From: Omnitrophica WOR_2 bacterium RIFOXYA2_FULL_38_17
GTDB lineage: Bacteria; Omnitrophota; Gorgyraeia; Zapsychrales; Zapsychraceae
Assembly (NCBI GenBank): GCA_001805965.1
Contig: MHHG01000064.1
Location: forward strand, 1-38,600
DNA: 38,600 bases
Direction: 5' to 3'
Positions within the stretch are counted from its first letter, which is position 1, and the number at the start of each line of letters is the position of its first letter. The notes beneath the pieces are model-generated. The model was given only the letters and a program-made list of their open reading frames with translations. It made no database searches and was not told the DNA's origin. Shown here one piece after another: positions 15,019-23,793 of this stretch. The position numbers were made by a program, and so were the translations under genes.

Positions 15019-16050
15019 TTGATATTAAAATTTGTAGGAATTGGTATATGTTTAATGCAGTCTGCTATGTTTTCCGGCCTTAATCTGGGCTTTTTTGGAG
15101 TAAGCAGGCTTAGGTTAGAAGTGCAAGCTGCAACAGGCAATAAGGATGCTTTGAGAATATTGAATTTAAGAAAAGATGCGCACTTTTTGCTTGCAACTAT
15201 ATTGTGGGGGAATGTGAGTAGCAATGTCCTTTTGGCGCTAATAAGCGATTCTATACTTGCCGGTATAGGGGCTTTCTTGTTTGCCACTGTTGGCATAACA
15301 TTATTTGGGGAAATTATGCCTCAGGCTTATTTTGCAAGGCATGCATTAAAGGCAAGCTCGGTATTAGTACCGGCCTTAAAATTTTACCAAATATTGCTTT
15401 ATCCTATTGCTAAACCGACTGGCTTTTTGCTGGACAGGTGGCTGGGCAAAGAATTGGTTGTTTTTTTTAAGGAAAAAGAGATCAAAGTCTTGCTTGAGCA
15501 ACATGCCGAGTCAGGAATAACTGACCTTGCCCGACTTGAAAGTTTAGGCGCTGTGAATTTTTTAACACTTGATGATATTAACATAGAGGAAGAAGGGGAG
15601 CGAATTAATCCTAAAAGCATTATTAAATTGATGTCATCAGAAAAAGGGCTGCCTGTGTTTCCATCTTTTGATAAAGAGTTTGACAATGTTTTTCTTCAAA
15701 AATTGCATGTATCTCAAGAAAAATGGGTTGTTATAACTAATGAAAGTGATTATCCGGTTTTTGTTTTAAACGCAGATCAATTTCTTCGTGATGCGATGTA
15801 TGCAAAGGAAGTAAAAAGCACGTACACTTACTGCCATAGGCCGATCATAGTGACCCGCAAAGGAACAAAGCTCGGAGAGGTTATTTTAGAATTTAAGGTC
15901 AGGCCTGAGCATGAAGATGATGATGTTGTAGATAATGATATCATTTTGTACTGGAGTGATGAGAAGCGCATTATTACCGGAGCTGATATTTTAGGAAGGC
16001 TTTTAAGGGGGATCGTCAAGCGAGGGAATGTGGGTGAGCAAAAACAGTAA
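15019..16050 (+). CDS. CNNM/DUF21 membrane protein (CorC/HlyC-type ion transporter family)
   Basis: The 343-residue protein begins with a DUF21 membrane domain. Marks are MQSAMFSGLNLGFFGVSRLRLEVQAATGNKDA, then ATILWGNVSSNVLLALI and LFGEIMPQAYFARHA, a clear CNNM signature with its N-V-x-x-N and GE-x-x-P blocks. About residues 160-340 form a cytoplasmic part in the place of a CBS pair, but the CBS pattern is faint. CNNM/CorC proteins take part in Mg2+ and Co2+ efflux or homeostasis. The start is TTG 15019 with AAGGAG nine bases ahead. CorA follows two genes later, which supports a divalent-cation role. Confidence 0.85.
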   Translation: MILKFVGIGICLMQSAMFSGLNLGFFGVSRLRLEVQAATGNKDALRILNLRKDAHFLLATILWGNVSSNVLLALISDSILAGIGAFLFATVGITLFGEIMPQAYFARHALKASSVLVPALKFYQILLYPIAKPTGFLLDRWLGKELVVFFKEKEIKVLLEQHAESGITDLARLESLGAVNFLTLDDINIEEEGERINPKSIIKLMSSEKGLPVFPSFDKEFDNVFLQKLHVSQEKWVVITNESDYPVFVLNADQFLRDAMYAKEVKSTYTYCHRPIIVTRKGTKLGEVILEFKVRPEHEDDDVVDNDIILYWSDEKRIITGADILGRLLRGIVKRGNVGEQKQ

Positions 16051-16069
16051 ATTTATCTAAGGATAGATA

Positions 16070-16264
16070 ATGACTATCAAAAAAATCATTTTATTAATTT
16101 TAGGGATTATTTTTGTTATTATTTTGGCCCAGAATACACAGGTCTTATCAATGCAAATATTATTTTGGAAGATCAGCATGTCCCGTATTATATTTATCCC
16201 TTTTATTATGATCATTGGTTTTATAATTGGATTCTTGGTCGGAAGAAAATCCTGGGATTGGTGA
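16070..16264 (+). CDS. LapA-domain (DUF1049) small membrane protein
   Basis: The 64-residue protein has two membrane segments and the LapA hallmark: KKIILLILGIIFVIILAQNTQ with VLSMQILFWKISMSRI and then IGFIIGFLVGRK. In E. coli, LapA (YciS) acts with LapB in regulating lipopolysaccharide synthesis, but many bacteria carry LapA-domain proteins in other settings. No lapB-like TPR gene adjoins here. AAGGATA precedes the ATG. The gene lies 19 bases after the CNNM gene and 38 bases before corA. Confidence 0.85.
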   Translation: MTIKKIILLILGIIFVIILAQNTQVLSMQILFWKISMSRIIFIPFIMIIGFIIGFLVGRKSWDW

Positions 16265-16302
16265 CAAATAAACTATTTTACAGAAAACTACAGGAGATTA
16301 AA

Positions 16303-17358
16303 ATGTCAAAATTATATAGAAAGAAAAAAACCATTGGCCATCCACCTGGTACAGTTTTAGATACGCAGAATTCTAACGGCAAAGCAATGATTACAGTGTT
16401 TGATTATGATACTAAAGTTTTTCAAGAAAGAGAAGTTGAACAGGTAGAGGAATGTTTACCTTTTAAAGAGTCGTCAACTGTTACCTGGATAAATATTGAG
16501 GGAATAGATTCAAACGTTATTAAAAAGATCTCCGATATATATGGCGTCCATTCTCTAGTTTTGGAAGATATTGTTAGCACGGGGCAACGTCCTAAGATGG
16601 AAGACTATGGAGATTATATTTATATAGTCTTTAGAATGATTTATTTTAACGATAAAGTTCATGATATCGTAGATGAGCAAATTAGTCTTATATTGGGGGA
16701 AAATTTTGTAATATCTATTCAGGAAAAAGAAGGTGATGTATTTGACCCGATACGTCAAAGAATTAGAGACTATAAGGGGCGTATACGCACTATGGGAACA
16801 GATTATTTAGCGTATACGCTATTAGACTCAGTTGTCGATAATTATTATGTTGTCCTTGAAAAAAGAGGTGAAGATATTGAAAACCTGGAAGAGGAGGTTA
16901 TGATTAATCCTTCTAATTTAATCGCAAGAAAGATCCATAGTTTAAAAAGGGATATGATCTATTTGCGCAAACAGATCTGGCCTTTAAGGGAGGTTGTCAG
17001 CGGACTCCAGAGAAACGAGTCTAAATTGATCAAGAAACAAACAGGCCTTTTTTTGCGGGATGTTTATGACCATACAATACAAGTTATGGATACTGTAGAT
17101 TCTTTCAGGGATATGCTTTCTGGGATCCATGACAGCTATCTTTCAGGTATAAGCAATAAAATGAATGAGATAATGAAGGTTTTGACAATTTTTGCTGCCA
17201 TATTTATACCCCTGACTTTTATGGCCGGGGTTTACGGAATGAATTTTGAATACATGCCTGAGCTTAAATGGAAGTATGGATATTTTGTTTTATTGGGGCT
17301 GATGGCTTGTGTCGGTTTTGGGATGCTGTTCTTTTTCAAGAAAAAGAAATGGATATGA
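16303..17358 (+). CDS. corA: CorA-type magnesium/cobalt channel
   Basis: The 351-residue protein has a long cytoplasmic alpha/beta and helical domain and two C-terminal membrane segments. The YGMNF signature (GMN at residues 312-314) closes the first membrane helix, and AAIFIPLTFMAGVYGMNFEYMPEL is typical of the family. It forms pentameric Mg2+ channels in the inner membrane. I chose ATG 16303 because CAGGAG (16291-16296) precedes it; an upstream in-frame ATG at 16165 would overlap the LapA gene. Length fits the Thermotoga-type CorA (about 350). Confidence 0.94.
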   Translation: MSKLYRKKKTIGHPPGTVLDTQNSNGKAMITVFDYDTKVFQEREVEQVEECLPFKESSTVTWINIEGIDSNVIKKISDIYGVHSLVLEDIVSTGQRPKMEDYGDYIYIVFRMIYFNDKVHDIVDEQISLILGENFVISIQEKEGDVFDPIRQRIRDYKGRIRTMGTDYLAYTLLDSVVDNYYVVLEKRGEDIENLEEEVMINPSNLIARKIHSLKRDMIYLRKQIWPLREVVSGLQRNESKLIKKQTGLFLRDVYDHTIQVMDTVDSFRDMLSGIHDSYLSGISNKMNEIMKVLTIFAAIFIPLTFMAGVYGMNFEYMPELKWKYGYFVLLGLMACVGFGMLFFFKKKKWI

Positions 17359-17407
17359 TCTATTCCTAAATAAATATAAATAAAATTGGAAAACTGAGTT
17401 GTTGAAA

Positions 17408-17436
17408 TTGTCATAAAAATATTCTTGATGTAAATT
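17408..17436 (+). promoter_or_regulatory. Probable promoter for the 23-residue ORF
   Basis: TTGTCA (17408-17413), a 17-base spacer and TAAATT (17431-17436) precede the small ORF by about 45 bases. With the terminator at 17577 this makes a compact transcription unit. Confidence 0.42.
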
Positions 17437-17480
17437 AAAAAGTGTTCAAACGGTTTTAATAAATAGAAGGGAGAGACAAA

Positions 17481-17552
17481 ATGGGAGATAAAGGTAAGAA
17501 GGATAAGGATAAGGGAAACAAGCAGAAAAAAGCGAAAAAGGAAAAGAAGTAG
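17481..17552 (+). CDS. 23-residue lysine-rich small protein
   Basis: The ORF begins MGDKGKKDKDKG and continues with KKAKKEKK to TAG 17550-17552. It has a good ribosome site (AGAAGGGAGAG), a likely promoter and an intrinsic terminator 25 bases after the stop. Short proteins opening MGDKGKKDK are, to my recollection, found in many bacterial genomes as unnamed hypotheticals. The very high lysine content (about half the residues) would suit nucleic-acid or ribosome binding, but no function is established. Alternatively the transcript may act as a small RNA. Confidence 0.6.
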   Translation: MGDKGKKDKDKGNKQKKAKKEKK

Positions 17553-17576
17553 AACAGGGAATTTAGATTGATGAAG

Positions 17577-17612
17577 AAAGAGCCAGTGGTTTAGATTGCT
17601 GGCTCTTTTTTG
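17577..17612 (+). terminator. Intrinsic terminator after the small ORF
   Basis: AAAGAGCCAG (17577-17586) pairs with CTGGCTCTTT (17599-17608), a perfect 10-bp stem with a 12-base loop followed by TTT. It separates the CorA/small-ORF region from the alpha-glucan operon. In the following 214 bases I see only a possible promoter. Confidence 0.85.
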
Positions 17613-17707
17613 TATTAAGATATAAAGCTAAAAAATAGCAAAATGATTGTAAAGTGTTGAATTGTAGAGTAATTCGTCTGAATATCTATGGTCGTTTTGA
17701 TTAAGCG

Positions 17708-17716
17708 TGGTATAAT
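17708..17716 (+). promoter_or_regulatory. Possible extended -10 promoter for the alpha-glucan operon
   Basis: TGGTATAAT contains a perfect TATAAT (17711-17716) with the TG of an extended -10 element. No good -35 box lies at the right distance. It is about 110 bases before the CBS gene start, downstream of the terminator at 17577. Confidence 0.4.
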
Positions 17717-17826
17717 AATTTAAAATTGAAGAGCAGATTAAAAAGAAAAACCAATTTGCTCGAGAAAAATTTTGAATCAATGATAATATTGTAGTTTAAT
17801 TTAAAATTTATTTAGGGAGGTACGCA

Positions 17827-18336
17827 ATGAACAGGGAATTTAATAGGGGGTCAACAAGAATGCTTTTGAATGAGACAAAGGCCGGTGATGTCATGTCTTC
17901 ACCTGCTAAAACATTGGAAGTTAATTCTCCGTTTAGCAAAGTTGAAGAAATGTTTGTTAATCAGCATGTAAGGCATTTGCCCATTGTTGATAGCAAAGGC
18001 GTACTGGTTGGCATTATAACGCAAAAGGACCTATATAAATTAGTTTCCCCAAGAAAGATTGTTGAAAAGACGCTTTCATTTGACGGAAGTAAAATACTTG
18101 ACGGTAATGCTTATTACAGTAAAGAAGTGCTTGACGCATATATTCTTAAGTATGTTATGACAAAAGAAGTTTATACCCTTAAAGTGAATGATACGGTTGG
18201 CGATGCTATTCATTCGATCGTTTCTCATGAAATTAGTTCGGTTGTGATTGTAGATGACAAAAAAAAGGTTTTAGGTATAATTACAACTTTTGATATTATA
18301 AAACTAGCAGATAAAATATTTTTAGAAAATAAATAA
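17827..18336 (+). CDS. Tandem CBS-domain protein
   Basis: The 169-residue protein consists of two CBS domains. The first (about residues 18-75) has KAGDVMSSPAKTLEV and HVRHLPIVDSKGVLVGIITQKDL. The second (about 108-169) has KYVMTKEVYTLKVNDTVGDAIHSI, then SSVVIVDDKKKVLGIITTFDI. CBS pairs bind adenosine nucleotides and usually regulate a partner. TAGGGAGG gives it a strong ribosome site, and it is the first gene of the unit, 40 bases before glgE. A role as energy sensor for glucan metabolism is therefore plausible but inferred from position only. Confidence 0.9.
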   Translation: MNREFNRGSTRMLLNETKAGDVMSSPAKTLEVNSPFSKVEEMFVNQHVRHLPIVDSKGVLVGIITQKDLYKLVSPRKIVEKTLSFDGSKILDGNAYYSKEVLDAYILKYVMTKEVYTLKVNDTVGDAIHSIVSHEISSVVIVDDKKKVLGIITTFDIIKLADKIFLENK

Positions 18337-18376
18337 GCTAAATGATCATGGCAAATCTTGATATATGGAGACGTGA

Positions 18377-20380
18377 ATGACATCAATAAATTCTAAAGCA
18401 GAAAAGATAGAGCCCAATAAAATGGTTAATTGCCTAGAGCGCATTATGATCGAAAAGATCTCGCCAGAGATCGATGGAGGGGCTTTTCCAATCAAAAGGA
18501 CTGTTGGGGAAAGTGTCGTTGTAAAAGCTAATATTTTTGCAGATGGGCACGATGAGCTCTCAGCCGTGCTTCTTTACCGGACAGTCAAGGAAGGCGCGTG
18601 GAGCGAAGTTTATATGAAGCCCATGGGAAATGATCATTGGATGGGATCATTTCATATAAAGAAAGAGGAAGATTATGTATATGCCATACGTGCATCTATA
18701 GATGACTTTAGCACTTGGCAAAAGGACATTGGAAAAAAAGTTTCCGCGGGGCAGCAGGATATCTTTGTAGATTTAAAGATAGGAATCCAGTTTATTGAGA
18801 CTACTGCAAAAAGGATTAAGGAAAAAACTGCACTGAAAATAATTAATTCATATCTAGAGCAGTTGCATGCCAGTGAAGACATCAAAGTTCTTTCTTCGAT
18901 ACTTTTGAAGGAAGAGCTGCTACATATAATGCAGAAGAATATAGATGCTGTTAAACGTGCTAAATATAGCAAGGAATTAAAGATCAATGTTGATAGAAAA
19001 TTAGCGAGATTTAGCAGCTGGTATGAATTGTTCCCGCGCTCCTGGAGTTCACAGCCTGGAAAGCATGGTACATTTAAAGACTGTGAGAAATTGCTTCCTG
19101 AAATTGAACGAATGGGATTTGATATTATTTATCTTCCTCCCATTCACCCTATTGGTAAAACTAACAGGAAAGGTGAGAATAATTCCGCTAAATGCAAAAA
19201 AAATGACCCTGGTTGCCCTTGGGCTATTGGCTCAGAAGAAGGAGGGCATAAATCAATTCACCCTCAATTAGGCACTTTAGAGTCATTCAAGCATTTTGTT
19301 AATAAGGCAAAAGAATTTAATATTGAAATAGCCTTAGACCTTGCTTATCAATGTTCCCCTGACCATCCGTATGTAAAAGAACATCCCCAGTGGTTTAAAT
19401 GGCGACCTGATGGTAAAGTCCAATATGCTGAAAATCCGCCCAAGAAATATGAAGATGTTCTGCCGATCAATTTTGAGACCAGTGACATTGATAACCTTCG
19501 GGAAGAATTAAAAAGTATCGTTTTGTTCTGGATAGATCAAGGAATACGTGTTTTTAGGGTTGATAATCCTCACACAAAGCCTTTTATTTTTTGGGATGAG
19601 CTTATATTGGATATCAGAAATAAATATCCTGATACAATATTTTTATCTGAATCATTCACTCGGCCTAATATAATGTATAGGCTTGCAAAAGGAGGCTTTA
19701 CACAATCTTATACATACTTTACTTGGCGTAATACAAAATTCGAATTTATTGATTATTTGACAGAGCTAACAAAGACAGATATAGCAGAATATTTCCGCCC
19801 TAATTTTTGGCCAAATACTCCTGATATATTGCCTCCACACCTGCAATATGGCGGGTGGCCTGCTTTTATAATGAGGGCTGTTCTGGCTTCGACGCTTTCT
19901 TCTAATTATGGAATATACGGACCAGTTTTTGAATTATGTGTTTCCGAAGCTATTGAAGGGAAGGAAGAATATTTAAACTCCGAGAAATATGAAGTAAAAC
20001 ATTGGGATTGGAATCAAAAAGGACATTTGAAAAATGTTTTATCGAGGCTAAATAATATTCGTAAAACTAATCCTGCTTTGCAATTTACAAGGAACATACA
20101 GTTTTGCGAGATCAATAATGATTGTATTTTGAGCTATTATAAGACAACAGAAGACCTTTCAAATATTATTTTAGTTGTAGTGAACCTTGATCCTTATAAT
20201 ACCCAGAGCGGCAGTTTGCAAGTGCCTCTTGATAAGCTGGGTATTGATAAAGAACGACCATATTCAGCTATTGATCTTTTGAACGGGGATAAATATATCT
20301 GGAAAGGTTATGCCAGTTATATTAAATTAGACCCTCAGCGATCGCCAGCGCATATTATAACTATAAAGCAGAACATATAA
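18377..20380 (+). CDS. glgE: Alpha-1,4-glucan:maltose-1-phosphate maltosyltransferase
   Basis: The 667-residue GH13 enzyme transfers maltosyl units from alpha-maltose 1-phosphate to the non-reducing end of glucans. An N-terminal beta domain (about residues 20-130) precedes a helical insert and the catalytic barrel. The nucleophile is D396 in VFRVDNPHTKP and the acid/base E425 in LSESFTRP, close to D394 and E423 of Streptomyces GlgE. YGGWPAFIMRAVLASTLSSNYGIYGP is a GlgE-specific block. Length is standard. The maltose-1-phosphate supplier is the TreS-maltokinase fusion encoded 46 bases downstream. GGAG precedes the ATG. Confidence 0.96.
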   Translation: MTSINSKAEKIEPNKMVNCLERIMIEKISPEIDGGAFPIKRTVGESVVVKANIFADGHDELSAVLLYRTVKEGAWSEVYMKPMGNDHWMGSFHIKKEEDYVYAIRASIDDFSTWQKDIGKKVSAGQQDIFVDLKIGIQFIETTAKRIKEKTALKIINSYLEQLHASEDIKVLSSILLKEELLHIMQKNIDAVKRAKYSKELKINVDRKLARFSSWYELFPRSWSSQPGKHGTFKDCEKLLPEIERMGFDIIYLPPIHPIGKTNRKGENNSAKCKKNDPGCPWAIGSEEGGHKSIHPQLGTLESFKHFVNKAKEFNIEIALDLAYQCSPDHPYVKEHPQWFKWRPDGKVQYAENPPKKYEDVLPINFETSDIDNLREELKSIVLFWIDQGIRVFRVDNPHTKPFIFWDELILDIRNKYPDTIFLSESFTRPNIMYRLAKGGFTQSYTYFTWRNTKFEFIDYLTELTKTDIAEYFRPNFWPNTPDILPPHLQYGGWPAFIMRAVLASTLSSNYGIYGPVFELCVSEAIEGKEEYLNSEKYEVKHWDWNQKGHLKNVLSRLNNIRKTNPALQFTRNIQFCEINNDCILSYYKTTEDLSNIILVVVNLDPYNTQSGSLQVPLDKLGIDKERPYSAIDLLNGDKYIWKGYASYIKLDPQRSPAHIITIKQNI

Positions 20381-20426
20381 TCCTGTAACAAAATCCGACT
20401 GTTTTACGTAGAGAAAGTATTTTTTA

Positions 20427-23400
20427 ATGAGCTCTCAACGCATTAATATTGAAAATAATCCTTTGTGGTATAAAGACGCAATAATTTATCAGTTACATGT
20501 AAAAACCTTTAGTGACAGTAATGAAGATGGCATTGGTGATTTTAAAGGGCTCATACAGAAGCTGGATTATTTAAAAAATCTTGGCATAACAGTTATTTGG
20601 TTGCTTCCGTTTTATCCCTCGCCGTTAAAAGATGATGGTTATGATATTTCAGACTACTATGATGTCCATCCGCAGTATGGTACATTAAAGGACTTTAAGG
20701 AGTTCTTAAAAGAAGCGCATGAACGAGGATTAAGGGTAGTCACAGAGTTAGTTATAAATCATACCTCAGACCAGCATCCATGGTTTACCAGGGCTAAGCA
20801 AGCAAAGGAAAGTTCAAGTTATCGTGATTTTTATGTATGGAGTTCAAACGGGAGAAAGTATAAGGATGCCCGGATTATTTTTAAGGATTTTGAGCTTTCA
20901 AACTGGTCGTGGTCAGAAGATGCCAAATCATATTACTGGCATAGATTCTATTCACATCAGCCTGACCTGAATTTTGATAATCCCAGCGTTCAGAAAGAAA
21001 TATTCAAAGTAGCTGATTTCTGGTTCTCATTGGGAGTGGATGGTGTTCGCTTGGATGCTGTTCCATATCTTTTTGAGCGAGAAGGTACGAACTGTGAGAA
21101 CTTGCCCGAGACTCATGAATTTTTGAAAAAGTTGAGAAAGCACGTTGACAGTAAATTCAAGAATCGCATGCTTCTTGCAGAAGCTAATCAATGGCCTGAA
21201 GATGCAGTTAAATATTTTGGTTCAGGGGATGAATGCCAGATGGCATTTCATTTTCCTCTTATGCCTAGAATGTACATGAGCGTTCAAATGGAAGACAGGT
21301 TTCCTATTATTGATATACTTGAACAGACACCAAAGATGCCGCGGCTATGTCAATGGGCAATATTTTTAAGAAACCATGATGAGCTGACGTTAGAAATGGT
21401 CACGGATGAAGAACGTGACTATATGTATCGTGCTTATGCAACGGATGCAAGGTCTAAGATCAATTTAGGTATCAGGCGACGGCTTGTTCCTCTGCTGAAT
21501 AACAATAGGCGCAAAATAGAGCTTATGAACGTTCTTCTTTTCTCATTGCCAGGAACACCTATAATATATTATGGCGATGAAATAGGTATGGGTGATAATC
21601 ATTTCCTGGGAGATAGGGACGGCGTGCGAACGCCAATGCAATGGAGCCCGGACCGAAACGCCGGTTTTTCAAAAGCTAACCCGCAGCAGCTTTATCTGCC
21701 GGTAACAATTGATTCTGAATATCACTATGAAACAGTTAATGTCGAAACACAGGACAATAATCTTTCATCGCTGTTATGGTGGATGAAACGCTTTATTGCC
21801 ATACGAAAAAGATTTAAGGCTTTTAGCCAGGGCAGCATTAAATTTTTATATCCAGATAACTCAAAAGTGCTATGCTTTATTAGAGAATTCAAGAATGAAA
21901 GCATTTTGATAGTAATTAATCTGTCAAGATTCTCGCAAACCGTTGATCTTGACCTGAAAGAATATAAAGGATTTACTCCTGAAGAGGTATTTAGCCAAAA
22001 CAATTTTTCTATTATAAAGGACAGCCTTTACACTGTTACCTTAGGCCCGCATAACCATTTTTGGTTCTTATTGAAGAAGCCAGTAACATCATCTAAAAAA
22101 ATATTGATGAAAACACCTAAAATACAATTAGAAAAGTCTTGGGAAGAAATATTTGACCTTAAAAATATGCGCATATTGGAATCTGAAATTCTGCCTCAAT
22201 ATTTTAAAGAGTGCCGCTGGTTCGGAGGTAAATCCCGTAATGTTCGAACAATTAGAGTAGCTGAACAGATCAGGCTTGATAATAAAACTCAATTATCCAG
22301 TTTATTGCTTGTTAATATAAGTTATTCCTCCGGGGGAGTGGAAACTTATTTATTGCCTCTTTCTTTTAGCTTTCTGAGGGATAATAATAATCTTGCCAAA
22401 GAATTTCCCCAAAGTATCATATGCCGATTATTGATTAACAAGAGAGAAGGTGTTTTGTATGATGGCGCATATAATACACAGCTACATCAGGTATTGCTTG
22501 ATATTATTGCTCGCAAAAAAACAATTACTACTGATTTAGGCCAATTAATCGGATGCCCAGGTAAAAAGTCACTTTCTTTGCTTAAGGAGAATAACGGCAA
22601 TCTTTCATCTCATTTGCTTAAAGCAGAACAAAGCAATACATCAGTATTATATGAAAACATATTCTTTATGAAATTATTCAGGAAGCTGGAAGAGGGAATC
22701 AATCCTGATATTGAAATAACAAAGTTTCTGGCAGAAAAAAAGAACTGTAAAAATACACCCTTTTATGTAGGGCATATTGAATATAGGAATTCAAAAAAAG
22801 AGCCTATGTCAATATGCTTGCTTCAGAGATTTATTCCTATTGAATCTGACGCGTGGAAATATACTTTAGACCACGTTAAGACTTATTTTGACCGGGTGCT
22901 TTCCAGCAAAAAGGAGGCAAAAGAGGAGAGGTCAGCCAAAGTCCCGGCACAACAATACAAAGAGATGAGACTTAATGAAACAGGTAAATTAATCGATGTG
23001 ATATATCTTGAAATGATAAAAAAATTAGGGCAACGCACAGGAGAAATGCATATCAACCTTTCAGATGATTCGCAAAACATTGATTTTACTCCTGAATCAT
23101 TTTCATTGTTATATCAACGTTCTGTATTTCAGGCTATGGGAAGCCAAAAAAGATTTGTTTTGAATTTGTTAAGAAATAATATGAGCAGATTACCAGAAGG
23201 CCTACAAAAAGAAGCGGAGATTGTATTATCAGCTGAGAAAAAAATTATACAAAGACTGAAGCTGATTATGCAAACTAAATACTCTGCCAAAAAAATACGT
23301 ATTCATGGAGATTATCATTTAGGGCAGGTGCTTTTTACTGGAAAAGATTTTATTATCATAGATTTTGAAGGTGAGCCAGCACGCCCGTTAAGCGAGAGAA

Positions 23401-23759
23401 GGCTTAAAAGGTCAGCTATACGCGATATTGCAGGCATGCTGCGGTCTTTTCATTATGCCTCTTATGCGACTTTATTCCTTAATAAGTCTATCAGGGAAGA
23501 AGATTTTTCATTGCTGGAATCGGCGGCAGAATATTGGTATTTATATGTAAGCAATATTTTCGTAAGATCATATTTTGAGACAATAGGCCCGGCGGAATTT
23601 TTGCCTAAAAATGATGTTGAATTTAAAAATCTTCTTCAGATATATCTTTTGGATAAAGCTATATATGAATTAGGATATGAATTGAATAACAGGCCTGACT
23701 GGATACTTATTCCTTTAAGGGGTATTCAGCATGTGCTGAATAATTTTAAGACCAACTAA
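20427..23759 (+). CDS. treS: Trehalose synthase-maltokinase fusion (TreS-Mak/Pep2)
   Basis: The 1,110-residue protein joins two enzymes. Residues about 1-555 are a GH13 trehalose synthase that interconverts trehalose and maltose: nucleophile D210 in VRLDAV, acid/base E252 in LLAEANQW, transition-state D318 in RNHDEL. Residues about 570-1110 are a maltokinase that phosphorylates maltose at C1 with ATP: HGDYHLGQ at 960-967 is the catalytic loop and DFEGEP from D979 the metal-binding motif; WFGGKSR near residue 600 marks its N-terminal cap. Both halves look intact. The fusion channels trehalose to maltose 1-phosphate for GlgE. The ribosome site is weak, so translation may be coupled to the upstream gene. 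Confidence 0.96.
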   Translation: MSSQRINIENNPLWYKDAIIYQLHVKTFSDSNEDGIGDFKGLIQKLDYLKNLGITVIWLLPFYPSPLKDDGYDISDYYDVHPQYGTLKDFKEFLKEAHERGLRVVTELVINHTSDQHPWFTRAKQAKESSSYRDFYVWSSNGRKYKDARIIFKDFELSNWSWSEDAKSYYWHRFYSHQPDLNFDNPSVQKEIFKVADFWFSLGVDGVRLDAVPYLFEREGTNCENLPETHEFLKKLRKHVDSKFKNRMLLAEANQWPEDAVKYFGSGDECQMAFHFPLMPRMYMSVQMEDRFPIIDILEQTPKMPRLCQWAIFLRNHDELTLEMVTDEERDYMYRAYATDARSKINLGIRRRLVPLLNNNRRKIELMNVLLFSLPGTPIIYYGDEIGMGDNHFLGDRDGVRTPMQWSPDRNAGFSKANPQQLYLPVTIDSEYHYETVNVETQDNNLSSLLWWMKRFIAIRKRFKAFSQGSIKFLYPDNSKVLCFIREFKNESILIVINLSRFSQTVDLDLKEYKGFTPEEVFSQNNFSIIKDSLYTVTLGPHNHFWFLLKKPVTSSKKILMKTPKIQLEKSWEEIFDLKNMRILESEILPQYFKECRWFGGKSRNVRTIRVAEQIRLDNKTQLSSLLLVNISYSSGGVETYLLPLSFSFLRDNNNLAKEFPQSIICRLLINKREGVLYDGAYNTQLHQVLLDIIARKKTITTDLGQLIGCPGKKSLSLLKENNGNLSSHLLKAEQSNTSVLYENIFFMKLFRKLEEGINPDIEITKFLAEKKNCKNTPFYVGHIEYRNSKKEPMSICLLQRFIPIESDAWKYTLDHVKTYFDRVLSSKKEAKEERSAKVPAQQYKEMRLNETGKLIDVIYLEMIKKLGQRTGEMHINLSDDSQNIDFTPESFSLLYQRSVFQAMGSQKRFVLNLLRNNMSRLPEGLQKEAEIVLSAEKKIIQRLKLIMQTKYSAKKIRIHGDYHLGQVLFTGKDFIIIDFEGEPARPLSERRLKRSAIRDIAGMLRSFHYASYATLFLNKSIREEDFSLLESAAEYWYLYVSNIFVRSYFETIGPAEFLPKNDVEFKNLLQIYLLDKAIYELGYELNNRPDWILIPLRGIQHVLNNFKTN

Positions 23760-23793
23760 AAAAGATCACAAGAAATTATCTGGATTTATAAAA

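Noticed and set aside
16165..16302. Upstream start for CorA
   Set aside because: It overlaps the LapA gene and encodes residues without CorA similarity; ATG 16303 has CAGGAG in front.
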